A DNA stretch of 35,336 nt from assembly GCA_018257865.1 (NCBI GenBank), contig JAEUBA010000166.1, forward strand, positions 1 to 35,336. Direction: 5' to 3'. Numbering within the stretch: position 1 is the stretch's first letter; every line of letters starts with the position of its first letter. Shown piece after piece: positions 19,634 through 31,916 of this stretch. Source of the DNA: Stereocaulon alpinum. Lineage: Eukaryota; Ascomycota; Lecanoromycetes; Lecanorales; Stereocaulaceae. Position numbers and translations under genes: made by a program. The notes beneath the pieces are model-generated. The model did not search any database. It was not told where the DNA came from and saw nothing but the letters and a program-made list of their open reading frames with translations.

Positions 19634-21971
19634 CTCCCCCCCTCTAAAAAAGTGCGTCCGCGTAGTTACTATTATTAGATAATTATCGTTAAGGTTTATA
19701 TAGTCGTTAATCCTATTATTATAGGCCTTTAGCTAAGTAGGGAGTACTTATAGAAGATCTTTTATATTAGAATACCGTAGGTAGAAGGCCTTTAATATAT
19801 AAGGCGCTATTATTATATTAGAGTAGGGATACTATTCTAAGTCTTTATTAGTACCTCTCTACTTAATCTAATACTTTAAGGTAGAGCTAACTAGCTTAGA
19901 GCCTAGTATCTCCTCTAACTCCTACTTATCTTATTCTAGTAGTAGTTATATTAGGGCTAGGTTAGGGTATTACTACCCTAGTAAGGGATTATTAGGGTAT
20001 TTATAGAGGGAGTAGGAGTAGAATACTAGCTAGATTATCTAGTCCTTTAGGAGTTCTACCTTCTAGCTTTTACTAACCTTTACTAAGACCTTAACTAGGC
20101 TATACTAGTTATTAGAGAGCTTATAGGAGGGTTAATCTACCCTCTAGTTCTAAGTATCTACTAGTACTAAGTCTCTAATATCCTAGTCTACCTTATAATA
20201 CTTATAGTTAGCTATTTATCTTATCTTATCCTACTATAACTATAAGGAGGAGTATATAAATTATATTATATTTTCTATATATAAGGCGACTTATATAGCG
20301 TCCTTATAATTTAGCTTCTTTAAGGCGGTAGCGGGGGGATTAGGATTATAAAGGTCCTAGGAGGTATATAGCTTATACCCGTTTAATAGTTAGAAGGGCG
20401 TAATACCTAGAGATTTATATAGTAGGGTTAGCTAAGCTAGATCTATAATTAGTAGTATCTAGCTCTAGTTATCCTAATAGTATATATAGAATAGACGAGG
20501 GTACTATTTTATATACTAGTTTATAATCTCCGTTTAGCTATTAATATTTAGATTATATAATATAGTAAGCTTTACCTTAGTACCTAAGATCTAATAATAC
20601 TCCTTCTAGAAAGTTAATACGAACTATACCCCTTAATCTAATATAATAGAGTCGGGTATACCCTAGTAGTAGGTTTAATAGGTTAGGAATAACTTAGCTA
20701 TCCCTTTAGCCGTAATAGTTTTATAGTATAGTATTAAGAGAGATTTCTTTAATAGTTAGTCTATAACTATAAAAGTAAAGTTATAGCTAGCCTTATCTAG
20801 CGGTAGCTTAGTAAAGTCTATAGTTAAGTACTAATATAGATAGGCTAGAATCTCTAAGAGCTTTAGGAAGCTTAGAGTCTTATCTCTATAAGCCTTTATT
20901 TAGGTATAGCTATAATTAGCGATATACTACGCTATATTATTTCTAACGTTCCTCTAGTAGTATTATTTAGATAGGACTATCTTAACCTTACTAATCCCTA
21001 TATACGCGATAGCTAGCTAGGCGTAAATATAGCGGATTAGGGATATCTATAGCTTTAGTAGCTTTATTAGTACTTTAAGCCTACCTTAGAAGTATAGCTT
21101 ACTATAGTTTAGGTTATAGTTAAGGTAGTTGCTATAGGCTTACTTATATAGGGGTTCTAGCTTTAGCGAGTTCTTATTAGCGTTAATTACTTAGTTAATA
21201 ATATTATAGCCCTTAATATTATATACGGTCGCTAAGGCGGGATTAGCTACTTCGCCTTTTAAGTATTCTTCTAGTTCTTTAGGGTCTACTAGTATAGTAA
21301 TAGGTAATAGCTTAACCTTTTCTATAATTTAGACTAAGTTATAGTCTAGATAGGCGATAAGGGAGGAGATAGTAACTTCTTCTAGTATCTAAGGGTTAAC
21401 CTTCTTATTTAGGAGGAGCTACTAGCTCCGGATCGCGCGTTTATATACTTCTAAAGGCGTAATATCTTACTCCCTACAAAATAGTATATCTACTACCGTA
21501 TTCGTAACGCCTATATAGTATATAATTATAAAGTAGAAGTTAAGAACTTAGCCTAGCGAGCTTAGTAGGCTATAAGGTCTTTAGTAGTTATAAAGTATTC
21601 TAAGGCCTTATAATCCGTATATATATAGACTAACTTCTAGGCTCTAAAAAGCTTTAGCTTATACTACTAGAAGGAGTAGAAGATTATAAGTAGCTCCTTA
21701 TTATAGATTAGGTAATTTAACTCTATATCCCCTATTATCTTTAAGAAGTATCCTACTAGGTAGAAGAGGTTATCCTTATATTTCTATAATAAAATACTAG
21801 TAACTACCCTATTTAAGGAATCCGTCTTAAGGCGGGTTTCCTTATAAGGATTATAATACTTAAGGATAGGAGTAGAGAAGAGTACTTAGTAGAGGAAGTC
21901 CTAAGTATAGCGATAAGTATTATTAAAGTAGAAAGGTATATCCTTAACTATTAGGCGGACGAGCGGAGTAG
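19634..21971 (-). pseudogene. Element C: gypsy chromodomain-like tail, integrase, RNase H relic
   Basis: Minus strand, colinear with the internal region of element A. It runs from the C-terminal tail (about 19,650-20,000) through integrase (about 20,200-21,150) and RNase H (about 21,540-21,900) to the reverse transcriptase/RNase H junction, where element A interrupts it at 21,971. It resumes at 28,436. Stops replace Gln and Trp codons throughout. Confidence 0.83.
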
Positions 21972-22247
21972 TAATATTACGATCCTAATCTAAAGGCCCT
22001 ACTACTAGTATAGAGGTGGCGTATTAGTATAGAGATAGCTTAGTATACTAGTTAATACGGTTCCCGGATAGGGACTAGCGGCGAGCTAGCCTTAGGGGTA
22101 TTTAGGCTTACGAGCTTATTAGCTCTTTCCTTTCTTCTTTATCTTATTTCTTAGATACTAAGCGTAGCCTATTAGCTAAATCCTAATATAAGGTAGTTTT
22201 CTTTAAAGCTACCTTCTCCTATAATTACCTTTAGGCGAGCTATAATA
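21972..22247 (+). repeat. 5' LTR of element A (276 bp)
   Basis: Begins taatattacgatcc and ends ggcgagctataata. It aligns over its full length with 28,160-28,435; the differences are largely C/T and G/A. Confidence 0.88.
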
Positions 22248-24990
22248 TAAAATAGGACTAATACCCCCTCTATTATAAAGTATTATATCTTACTTATTCT
22301 TCTAGACTAAGGCTAAGCTTAGTAAGCTACTTATTAATAAAGAGTACTACCTACTTAATAAGTAGATACCTACTAATTAGATAATTAGTATATTCTAAAG
22401 AAAGCTAGACTCCTATTTTTTTAAAACTCCTAACTACTTTTATATTAATACCTATACTTAAAAAACTCTAATAATACGCGTACTACTATACTTATATACT
22501 ACCTTATAAGAGTATACGCTAAAGTATACCCCCTAACTAGTTAAGATTCCTATCTACCTTAAGGAGTTAATCCTTAGTACCTATACCTTCCTCTTCTAAC
22601 CCTAATAATCCTCTACTATTAATTAAGAATTTTAAACTAGAAGCCTTAAAGGACTTAAGCTTAAAAGATATCTTTAAGAATATTAAGAATAACCCCCCTA
22701 CTAAAAATACTATTACTATTCCCCTATTAAGTAATAGGATAGCTAACTAAATACCTACCTTTACCTTAACTTAATAAGTTATTATTACTATTATTATTAT
22801 AATAACTTTAGTAGAATCCTAATCTTAGTAGGCTACCCTTACTCTAACCCTACCTCTAAATAATCCCTATTAATAAAGATCCCTTACTACTAACCTCTAG
22901 CTATTAGTAAACTACTACCTCCCTAAGCCTATACCTAATAGGATAGCTATTAAACTATTAAAAATTAAATACCCTTAATCCTACTTTAGTAACTATATAG
23001 GAAAAGTTAAATATAACGCGTAGAAGATAGATATAAAGATCTTTATAGAGGAATACCCTACTAATTTTAGGATAGAGCTAAGTAAGTCTCTATATACTAT
23101 AAGTATACTATAGGAGAGGCGAAAACCCTAATTCTTTAATATATAGATCTAACCTACGCGTCCCCTATATATAATACCGCTAATATATTAAAAGTACTAG
23201 ATTAGCGTTTTTTTAATTATAACTATATCTAGTTAGCTCGCTATATATACTATAAGCTTAAGATAGGATCTATAACCTATAATACCTTTTAAGTTAAGTT
23301 TACTTATCTAGCGATTACTAGAAAGATTAGTACTTAGTATTAGTTTAAAAATCTATATAAAAAAATCTCTCCCGCCTTAAAGAGAAGTATCTATATAAAA
23401 AAGTATAAGATAAATAAGGATTATAGTACCCTAAATAAGTATCTTATAATCTTAGATTAAGAGATATAAAATATTAGGTCTAAGGAAATAGTAAATAAGC
23501 CTTAAATAGGGATAGCCTTAGATCCCTATAGTATCCTTAAGATAAGTAGCTAATAACCCTCCTTATTTACCCTTATCTTAACTCTTTATATAAATTACTA
23601 AGTCTTCTTTAGGAATACTATTTCTTACCCTTATCCTCCTTCTCTTATACTAGTAGTACTAGCTTCCCCTAAGATACCTATTAACTTACTATATAATAAC
23701 TATAGTAAAATTAACTACTAGGTAAATAACTACCCCTAAAAGCGTAGCTAATAGGTACTAGAAAAGAAGATCTTTAAGATTATAGTTAGAGAGGAAATAG
23801 AGACTAATAAGCTATTAGAAAACTCTTAGGCTATAATAGAGTCTTTAGCTATAGTAGGAGCCCTAATTTATAAAAGAATTTATAATTTAACTTTTAAGCT
23901 TTTATTAAAGGCTATTAGTTCTTAGTTAATATAAAGTTAAAATATAATAAATCTTTCGTTAAAACCCTTTTATATATTAATAGTAGAGCTAATATTTTTA
24001 GTATAATTAAAACCTCCCTTACCTTTACCCTTTTTAAGTCTTTTAGAATTTACTTTATTAAGCTTTTTAAGCTAATTATCTTAACTAGCTATAATAGCTA
24101 AAGTAGCTCCCCTATTATAATCGCTTTACTTCTTATAATAATAATTAATTATTATTATATTAATTTTCTATTCTTAGTTACTAACTTAGGTTATACCGAC
24201 GTTCTTATTAGTTAGAAATTCTTAGAGTATTATAATATTAAGTAAGTTTATACTAAAGGGAGGAATAATCTTAAATAGCCTATTAATATAACTATTTAGT
24301 AATACTTTAATAAGAGGGTACTCCTCTTAATAACTCCGCCTAAAAAACTAATTTCCTTAGAGTACTAATAAGATACTAAGTATTAAGACGCCTTTTTTAA
24401 GGTAGATAAATATTATTATAGCTAAGCTAAGCTCGCCTCTATTAACCCTAAACTTCTAATAGATAGCTAGATTAATACCTTATCTTAAAGTATACTACCC
24501 TCTTTATAGCTAGCTTTAGTTTTTCCCCCTTACTTAAGGTTACCTAACTTATAAGGCGGTAGGCTATTAAGTTTTATATAAGACCTAAAGAAATACCTTA
24601 CTAAAATAGAGGATACTCTCTAAAAGTTAAATATACTAGTTATATTAAGCCTAAAGGTCTTACTAGCTAAGGCTTAATACCCTAGCTATACTAATTATAG
24701 GGTTAATATTACCCTAATTTCTACTATTATAATATCCTATTTCTACCTTAGTAAGAGGTCTAAGAGATCTCCTAATTCTAATACTTTTATTAACTCTATA
24801 TAGGATTTTAAAGGCGAAATTAATTATAGAGTAGATTAATACTAAGAGCGTCTTTTTCTTAAGCTTACTATAGTAGATATAAGCCTCTTACCTTAGAAAG
24901 TACTAGAGATTAAATACTAAGCTAATAAGGACTTAGTAAGAACTAGGCTTCTACTATAGTACTAGGAGTTCGCCCCCCTCTTTTTATAAA
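22248..24990 (+). pseudogene. Element A gag and protease region (relic)
   Basis: This lies between the 5' LTR and the reverse transcriptase. A plus frame around 22,970-23,360 contains NARKIDIKIFIEEYPTNF-like sequence (with a stop) compatible with a retrotransposon gag helical region. I could not place a zinc knuckle or the protease DSG motif with certainty. Stretches near 22,250-22,900 and 23,500-24,500 are T/A/C-rich and stop-filled. Assignment is mainly by position. Confidence 0.6.
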
Positions 24991-25079
24991 GAGACTCTAA
25001 TATACTACCTAATAGAAGACTAAGTATAAACTATAAAATTAAGCTTACTAGCCTAAATACCTTAATATTTAAGCTACTG

Positions 25080-25720
25080 CGAAAAATAACTAATAAGTAA
25101 CTCTCTAAGGCTAAACGCTATATTATAGACTACCTCTATAAGGGATTTATTAAGCTATTAAATATACTATATATAGCTCTAATACTCTTCGCTAGAAAGG
25201 AAGATAGTAGCTTATATCTCTATATTAATTTTTAGAAGCTTAATAACCTAATTAAGAAAGATCTATACCTACTCTCTCTAATAGATAAGATAATAGCTTA
25301 AATCTATAAGGCTAAAATCTTTATAAAGATTAATATCTAATAGGTATTTTACTAAGTAAAGATTTATTAAGACTTAGAGGACTTTATTAGTTTCTATAGT
25401 TAATATAGTACCTTTAAGTATAAGGTAATACTATTTAGGTTAATAAACGCCCTAGCTACCTTCTAGTATTTTATTAATAATATCTTAATAGAATACCTTA
25501 ATAATTTCTACTTAGTATATATAGATAATATCCTAATTTACTCTAAGTCTATTATAGAGTATAAGATCTATACTAAAAAGGTTATAGCTATCTTATAAGC
25601 TAACGGCCTATAAGCTAATATTAAGAAGAGCGAGTTTAATATTATAAAGACTAAGTTCCTTAGCTTTATTATTAGAGTAGATAGTATTAAGGTAAATCTA
25701 GAGAAGGTCGCTATTATTAA
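25080..25720 (+). pseudogene. Element A reverse transcriptase relic
   Basis: The plus frame shows YLYKGFIKLLN, LYLYINF, KLNNLIKKDLYLLSLIDKII, KAKIFIKINI, FKYKVILFRLINALATF and NFYLVYIDNILIYSKS. The last is the YIDD catalytic box with its second Asp now Asn. Block order is that of Ty3/gypsy. The equivalent region of C lies at 28,436-29,424 on the other strand. Confidence 0.85.
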
Positions 25721-25929
25721 AACCTAGTAGTATATAAGTAATATATAAGGTATTTAAAGCTACCTAAGCTTCTATAACTTCTACTAAAGGTTTATTTAAG
25801 GATATAGTAAGATTACTACTCCGCTTATCCGCCTAATAGCTAAGGATATACCTTTCTACTTTAATAATACCTATCGCTATACTTAGGACTCCCTCTACTA
25901 AGTACTCCTCTCTACCCCTATCCTTAAGT

Positions 25930-26240
25930 ATTATAATCCTTATAAGGAAACCTACTTTAAGACGGATTCCTTAGACGGGGTAGTTACTAGTATCTTATTA
26001 TAGAAATATAAGGATAGCCTCTTCTACTTAGTAGGATACTTCTTAAAGATAATAGGGGATATAGAGTTAAATTACCTAATTTATAATAAGGAGCTACTTA
26101 TAATCTTCTACTCCTTCTAGTAGTATAAGCTAAAGCTTCTTAAAGCTTAAAAGTCGGTCTATATATATATAGATTATAAGGCCTTAGAATACTTTATAAC
26201 TACTAAAGACCTTATAGCCTACTAAGCTCGCTAGGCTAAG
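25930..26240 (+). pseudogene. Element A RNase H relic
   Basis: The frame contains ETYFKTDSLDGVVTSILL, GDIELNYLIYNKELLIIFYS and YIDYKALEYFITTKDL. These are the TDAS-, NYxxxxKELLAI- and TDHKALxYF-type blocks of gypsy RNase H. Some catalytic positions survive, while stops interrupt the frame. Confidence 0.82.
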
Positions 26241-26689
26241 TTTTTTACTAACTTCTACTTTATAATTATATACTATATAGGTATTACGAATACTATAGTA
26301 GATATACTATTTTATAGGGAGTAAGATATTACGCCTTTAGAAGCCTATAAATATATAATCCGGAGCTAGTAACTCCTCCTAAATAAGAAGGTTAACTCTT
26401 AGATATTAGAAGAGGTTACTATCTCCTCCCTTACTACCTATCTAAACTGCGACTTAGTCTAAGCTATAGAAAAGGTTAAGCTATTACTTATAGCTACGCT
26501 AATAAACCCTAAAGAGCTAGAAGAGTACCTAAAAGGCGAAGCGCCTAATCCTACCTTAGTAATTATATATAATATTAAGGGCTATAATATTATCGACTAA
26601 GTAATTAATACTAATAAGAACTCGCTAGAGCTAGAACCCCTATAGAAGTAAGCCTATAATAACTACCTTAACTATAACTTAGACTATAA

Positions 26690-27560
26690 TAAGCTATACT
26701 TCTAAGGTAGACTTAAGGTATTAATAGAGCTACTAAAGCTACGGATATCTTTAATCTACTATATTTACGCCCAGCTAGCTATCGCGTATATAGGGATTAG
26801 TAAGGTTAAGATAATCCTATCTAGATAGTACTACTAGAGGAATATTAGAAATAATATAGTATAGTATATTACTAATTATAGCTATACTTATATAAAGGCT
26901 TATAGGGATAAGACCCTAAGCTTTCTAAAGCCCTTAGAGATTCTAGCTTATCTATATTAGTACTTAACTATAGACTTTATTAAGCTACCGCTAGATAAGG
27001 CTAGCTATAACTTTACTTTTATAATTATAGACTAACTATTAAAGAAATCTCTCTTAGTACTATATTATAAAACTATTATAGCTAAAGGGATAGCTAAGTT
27101 ATTTCTAACTTACTAAACCTACTACTAAGGTATACCTAACTCTATTATATTAAATTAAGGGGTATAGTTCGTATTAACTTTCTAAAAGGAGTACTACTAT
27201 ATCCTAAGTATTAAGGTAAAGCTGATAATATCCTATAATCTAAATATCGACGGCTAAATAGAGATTATAAACTAGTATATAAAGTAGCGCCTTTAGCCTT
27301 TCTATATATACTACTAAAATAACTAAAGCTAGATACTACTAATTATAGATTTAGCTTAGTTAATATTACCCTATAAATCTCTAAGTATTATACCTTTCTA
27401 GCTACTAAACGGATATAAACTATATACTTTCTAAGACCTCCGTAATCCTAATCTTTCTACTATCGCCTTAAAGAAGCTAAATTATAAAGACGCTATATAA
27501 GTCGCCTCCTAAATAGAAAATATTATATAATTTATATACTCCTCCTTATAGTCGTAGTAG
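26690..27560 (+). pseudogene. Element A integrase relic
   Basis: The frame reads RNNIVQYITNYSYTYIKAYR (zinc-binding side), YLTIDFIKLPL (first catalytic Asp), a GIPNSIILN block (second Asp mutated to Asn), then NLNIDG and a long C-terminal region. Asp and Glu spacing matches retroviral-type integrases. Stops at former Trp/Gln codons make it inactive. Confidence 0.8.
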
Positions 27561-27849
27561 GATAAGATAAGATAAATAGCTAACTATAAGTATTATAAGG
27601 TAGATTAGGATATTAGAGATCTAGTACTAGTTAATACCTAAAACTAAAAAATATAGATTAGCCCTTTTATAAGCTCTCTAATAGCTAGTATAGTCTAGTT
27701 AAGGTCTTAGAAAAGATTAACGAAAGCTAGAAGGTAGAACTCCTATAGGACTAGATAATCTAGCTAGTATTCTACTCCTACTCCCTTTATAAGTATCCTA
27801 ATAATCCCCTACTAGGATAGTAACGCCCTAACCTAGCCGTAATATAACT

Positions 27850-28145
27850 TCTACTAGAGTAAGATAAGTAGGAATTAGAGGAGATACTAAGCTCTAAGCT
27901 AGTTAGCTCTACCTTAAAGTATTAGATTAAGTAGAGAGGTGCTAATAAAGACTTAGAATAGTATCCCTACTCTAATATAATAATAGTGCTTTATATATTA
28001 AGGGCCTTCTACCTATAGTACCTTAATATAAAGGGCCTTCTATAAGTACTTCCTACTTAGCTAAGGGCTTATAATAATAGAATTAATAACTATACCTACC
28101 TTAATAATAATCGCCTAATAACTATAACTATATAGACGCAGTTTT
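27850..28145 (+). pseudogene. Element A C-terminal chromodomain-like tail
   Basis: The frame SKLVSSTLKY, stop, IK, stop, RGANKDLE, stop, YPYSNI, then LRAFYL and YLNIKGLL fits the YxVKWRG...W..Y....NAxxLLxxFH pattern of gypsy chromodomains, with Trp codons now stops. Such tails steer integration to heterochromatin in related elements. The match is by eye and moderate. Confidence 0.55.
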
Positions 28146-28147
28146 TT

Positions 28148-28159
28148 AAAGGGGGGGGG
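28148..28159 (+). other. Polypurine tract of element A
   Basis: aaaggggggggg directly abuts the 3' LTR. Confidence 0.85.
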
Positions 28160-28435
28160 TAGTATTATAATCCTAATCTAAAGGCCCTACTACTAGTATA
28201 GAGGTAGCGTATTAGTATAGAGATAGCTTAGTATACTAGTTAATATAATTCTTAAATAGGGACTAGTAGTAAGCTAGTCTTAGGGGTATTTAAGCTTATA
28301 AGCTTACTAGCTCTTTCCTTTCTTCTTCGTCCTATTTTCTAGATACTAAGCGTAGCCTATTAGCTAAATCCTAATATAAGGTGGTTTTCTTCAAAGCTAC
28401 CTTCTCCTACGATTACCTTTAGGCGAGCCGTAACA
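28160..28435 (+). repeat. 3' LTR of element A (276 bp)
   Basis: Begins tagtattataatcc and ends ggcgagccgtaaca. The last 60 bases keep several CA/TG dinucleotides (ggtggttttcttcaaagc) that the 5' LTR has lost. Confidence 0.88.
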
Positions 28436-29424
28436 AGTAATCTAGCTATACCCCTAATAAACCTTCTATAGAAGTTATAGAAGTCTAAGTAGCTTTAAAT
28501 ACCTTATATATTACTTATATACTACTAGATCTTAATAATAGCGATATTCTTTAGATTTACTTTAATACTATTAACTTTAATAACGAAGCTAAGGAACTTA
28601 GTCTTTATAATATTAAACTCGTTTTTCTTAATATCCGCCTATAGGCTATTAGCTTATAGGATAGCTATAACCTTTTTAATATAAATCTTATACTCTACGA
28701 TAGACTTAAAGTAAATTAGGATATTATCTATATATACTAAGTAGAAATTATTAAGGTACTCTATTAAAATATTATTAATAAAATATTAGAAAGTAGCTAA
28801 AGCGTTCGTTAATCTAAATAGTATTACCTTATACTTAAAGGTACTATATTAACTATAGAAACTAATAAGGTCCTCTAAGTCTTAATAGATTCTTATTTAA
28901 TAGAATATCTATTAGATATTAATCTTTATAAAAATCTTAGCCTTATAGATTTAAGCTATTATCTTATCTATTAAAGAGAGTAGGTATAGATCTTTCTTAG
29001 TTAGGTTATTAAGCTACTATCTTCCTTTCTAGCGAAGAGTATTAGAACTATATATAGTATATTCGATAGCTTAATAAATCCCTTATAGAGATAGTCTATA
29101 ATATAGCGTTTAGCCTTAGAGAGTTATTTATTAGTTATCTTTTATAGTAGCTTAAATATTAAGGTATTTAGGCTAGTAAGCTTAATTTTATAGTCTATAC
29201 CTAGCCTTTTATTAGCTAATATATTAGAGTCTCTATAAAAAGAGAGAGATAAACTCCTAGTACTATAGTAGAAGCTTAGTTCTTATTAAGTCCTTATTAG
29301 CCTAATATTTAATCTTAAGTACTTTTTAAGGTAAGAGGCTTATATCTACTACGGTAAGCTTAAGAAAAAGACGCTCCTAGTATTAGTCTACTCTATAGTT
29401 AATTTTGCCTTTAAAATCCTATAT
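28436..29424 (-). pseudogene. Element C, continued: reverse transcriptase relic, truncated
   Basis: Minus-strand homologue of element A 24,790-25,770, including NNFYLVYIDNILIY near 28,690-28,760. Similarity to A stops at about 29,424, so protease, gag and the 5' LTR of C are missing. Confidence 0.85.
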
Positions 29425-29617
29425 AGAGGCGATATATTAGGTGCAATATAGTAAGTGTATAAAGTGGATGGATTCTTGCTACTTCTAAGTGCCCGAAGGG
29501 CAATATCTATAGTTACTAAGTAATAAGGCTTGGCAGTACATTCTGCTAGCAAGAATAGCAATTACCAAAGTAAAGTAAGTAGGCTTTAGTAACTATATAG
29601 TAACTCCTAATAATATA
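29425..29617 (-). repeat. Putative 3' LTR fragment of element E
   Basis: This keeps many CA and TG dinucleotides, unlike its surroundings. Its upper end, read on the minus strand, starts tatattattaggag right after a purine run (29,618-29,628, ctttttt aaaggggg-like), as an LTR after its polypurine tract would. The last 77 bases recur at 29,695-29,766. No second full LTR is in the window, so the call is tentative. Confidence 0.45.
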
Positions 29618-29766
29618 CCCCCTTTAAAAAAGAAAGCTAACGTCCCCGTTAGGAGTAATATAGCAAAAGCTAAGTATATAACAAATATATAAGCGCTAGT
29701 AAGAATAGTAATTACTAAAGTAAGTAGGCTTTAGTAACTATATAGTAACTCCTAATAATATACCCT
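29545..29766. repeat. Pair of about 75-bp direct repeats
   Basis: Copy 1 at 29,545-29,621 and copy 2 at 29,695-29,766 share gtaggctttagtaactatat and flanking bases. Copy 1 reads gCAagaatagCAattacCAaag, copy 2 gTAagaatagTAattacTAaag. The three differences are all C-to-T at CpA. Copy 1 also has a four- to five-base extra unit (taaag). Confidence 0.85.
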
Positions 29767-29769
29767 AAG

Positions 29770-31651
29770 TACTTCTATCCTTATAGGGCCTGCCTTAGCG
29801 TTAAGGCGGAGTAGGCGGAGTCTTAGTAGGTAGGGCGTTAGCAGTCTTTCGTAGCCTACCTAAGCAGCGGCGAGTAGGCGATAAGGGGGAAGAATTAGCT
29901 CTACCTATATATTATTTATACTCTTTAATTAGGTCCAGCGCTTATATATTCTTAATATTAACCTATACGTCCTACTCTAGTCTATATCCCTTCTATTTTA
30001 TAAGATACTCTATATAAATACCTTTACCTCCTCTTCCGTAATATATAATATATTTATTAAGAAGTCGTTCTATTTCCTATCTCTCTCTAACGGCGTCTAT
30101 TATAACTACGGGTAGATAATCTAGACGTAGGCGATTATATAGATTATTACTAAGGTTAGGATATAGTTTAAGCTGAGCTACTAAAAAGACGGGGTACAGC
30201 TTCTAATACTTAGGTATATTAAGACGGTAGGTAAGCTTACCGACGTATTCTAAGACTTTAAAAGGGCTAATATACTACTAACCGTATTTTCTTCTAGTCA
30301 GCTTATTAGCGGGGATATTATAGCCTTTATATAGACGTAATAGCGCGAAGTCCCCTTTTCGAAAGAATTACGGGTAATATCGACGGTTATAATAGAACTT
30401 AGCGGATATCTAGGCGAAGGTAATAGCGTCTAATACTTCTATATAAGTAGTAGCAGTAGATAGTATAGAATCCTTCTTATATTTTATAAGGTTTAGGGCT
30501 ATATTAGGCGTAAAGCTATAGATAACCTTATTAGGAGTAGAGCCTATAGGAACGGATATAGTATTATTATATACGAACTAAATTATAGGGATTATACTTA
30601 GCTATTATTAAGGGTATTTAAGTATAGATATTTAGAATCGTAAGGTAATTTTAACTATTTAATTCGTCCTTTTAGAGGAACCGTCCGTCTGAGGATAGTA
30701 TACTATTAAATATAGTAACTTAACTCTAAGACTATTAAAGAGAGTAGACTATAGTTCGCTTAGGAACTTCCTATTATAGTCTAAGATAATAACCTTAGGA
30801 AGGCCCTAGTTAATCTTTCGCAGACGTTATAGCAAACGGCTAGCCTAATTAGTAGCGGTAAAGGTAACTTTACTAGGAATAAGCGATACACGCCTAGAGA
30901 ACTTATATATTATAGATATTAGAGTATCGTAGCCTTTAGTAGATTTAGGTAATACTAGTACGAAATTAATAGCTAAGGTATAGAAGGGTATTAGAGGGGA
31001 CGAAATAGGCTATAGGCTACTATACTCTATATAGCGGCGTATTTAGTAGAGTTAGTATTTTAAATAATATCGCAAGTAGTTCCTCAGCTAGCCTAATAAC
31101 GAGCGAATATACTATTATTAGGAAATAACTTTAAACATCTTTATAAAGCTAACGTACGATTTAGAATAGGCGGTATCGAAGAAGACTTTAAGATATACCT
31201 TATCTCTAGTAATATATAACCTTATCCTATTAAAAGTATAATCTCCTATAGAGCTATTATTTCGCTAGATAAGTCCTTCCTTATTACGGAAGAAGGGTAG
31301 TATAGCTATATTTTCTAAATCCTTTTAATTAGCGTCTAGTACGCTAACGACCTTCTACTAGGAAGGGTCTTTAGTATAGCCCTCTAGCAGTTATTTTTTA
31401 AGATTATTATATAGTTCGACTAGAGTAGTAGTAGTATAAGCGAAACTATAGAGTACGTCTAATTCTCCTTCGTAACCTAACGTATTCGGACAGCTAGAGC
31501 TAGCACTACTAAGGCGGGATAAGGTATTAGGTATAATATACTACTTTCCTAGCTTATAGCGGAAGTATAAGTTATAGAAGTATTAAATATATTCTAATAT
31601 TCAGACTAAACGAAGATTCAGCTTAGTAGTTAATACCGTAGTAAAGATAGT
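29770..31651 (-). pseudogene. Element E: Ty3/gypsy integrase and chromodomain relic
   Basis: Minus strand. From the break at 31,651 downward: integrase zinc-binding side (about 31,050-31,200), core with LPKSTKGYD and VYYPQTDGSSKRTN (30,662-30,705, largely undamaged), FNIPANKL-type GPF-x-V domain including TRRKYG and VGKLTYRLNIPKY (about 30,190-30,310), and a chromodomain with EYLIKWKGYR-like sequence (Trp now a stop, about 29,940-30,030). It has fewer stops than A, B, C, F or the LINEs, so it is younger or less mutated. Its RNase H-to-gag half is displaced by F and lies beyond the window, if it survives. Confidence 0.85.
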
Positions 31652-31900
31652 TGTAAAGGCTAGCGACGCCGGCTCTAAGCTGGCGCACTAAGGTATGAGA
31701 GACGTAAAGTTACTAGATTTAGGTATTAAGCAATAGACATAATTATATTACTTAGTAGTTAAGTAGTAGCAGAACTAATTTCTAAAGATCCCTAAAACAC
31801 GGGGGAGTCCTAGGTAGTAATACTATTACTAAGCCCCTAAACCCTAATTAATATTATTACGTTAGCGTAGCTATAACGCGTATACGCTTAAGGGTTAATA
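31652..31900 (-). repeat. 3' LTR of element F (249 bp)
   Basis: Same length and sequence as the G1 5' LTR. In element orientation it runs TATTAACCC to CCTTTACA, keeping the terminal CA. It sits between the polypurine tract of F and the interrupted integrase region of E. Confidence 0.87.
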
Positions 31901-31902
31901 GT

Positions 31903-31916
31903 ATCCTCCCCTCTAG
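31903..31916 (-). other. Polypurine tract of element F
   Basis: On the minus strand the bases read agaggggagga just before the LTR start. This orients the LTR as a 3' LTR belonging to the sequence to its right. Confidence 0.75.

Larger units (their letters stand above)
21972..28435 (+). mobile_element. Element A: complete Ty3/gypsy retrotransposon, RIP-inactivated
   Basis: 6,464 bp with two LTRs of 276 bp each in direct orientation, a polypurine tract before the 3' LTR and colinear gag-pol between. It sits inside element C: the C sequence before 21,972 and after 28,435 joins to give the intact RNase H/RT linker seen in A itself. Flanks read agtag and agtaa, compatible with a 5-bp duplication with one G-to-A change. 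It is the innermost and so the latest insertion of the B-C-A nest, yet it is fully mutated internally. Confidence 0.88.

Noticed and set aside
31100..31900. Element E as an internally deleted gypsy with its 5' LTR and gag start fused to integrase
   Set aside because: A polypurine tract lies on the right side of the 249-bp LTR (31,903-31,916), so it is the 3' LTR of F inserted into E, not E's own 5' LTR. The apparent gag start is LTR sequence.
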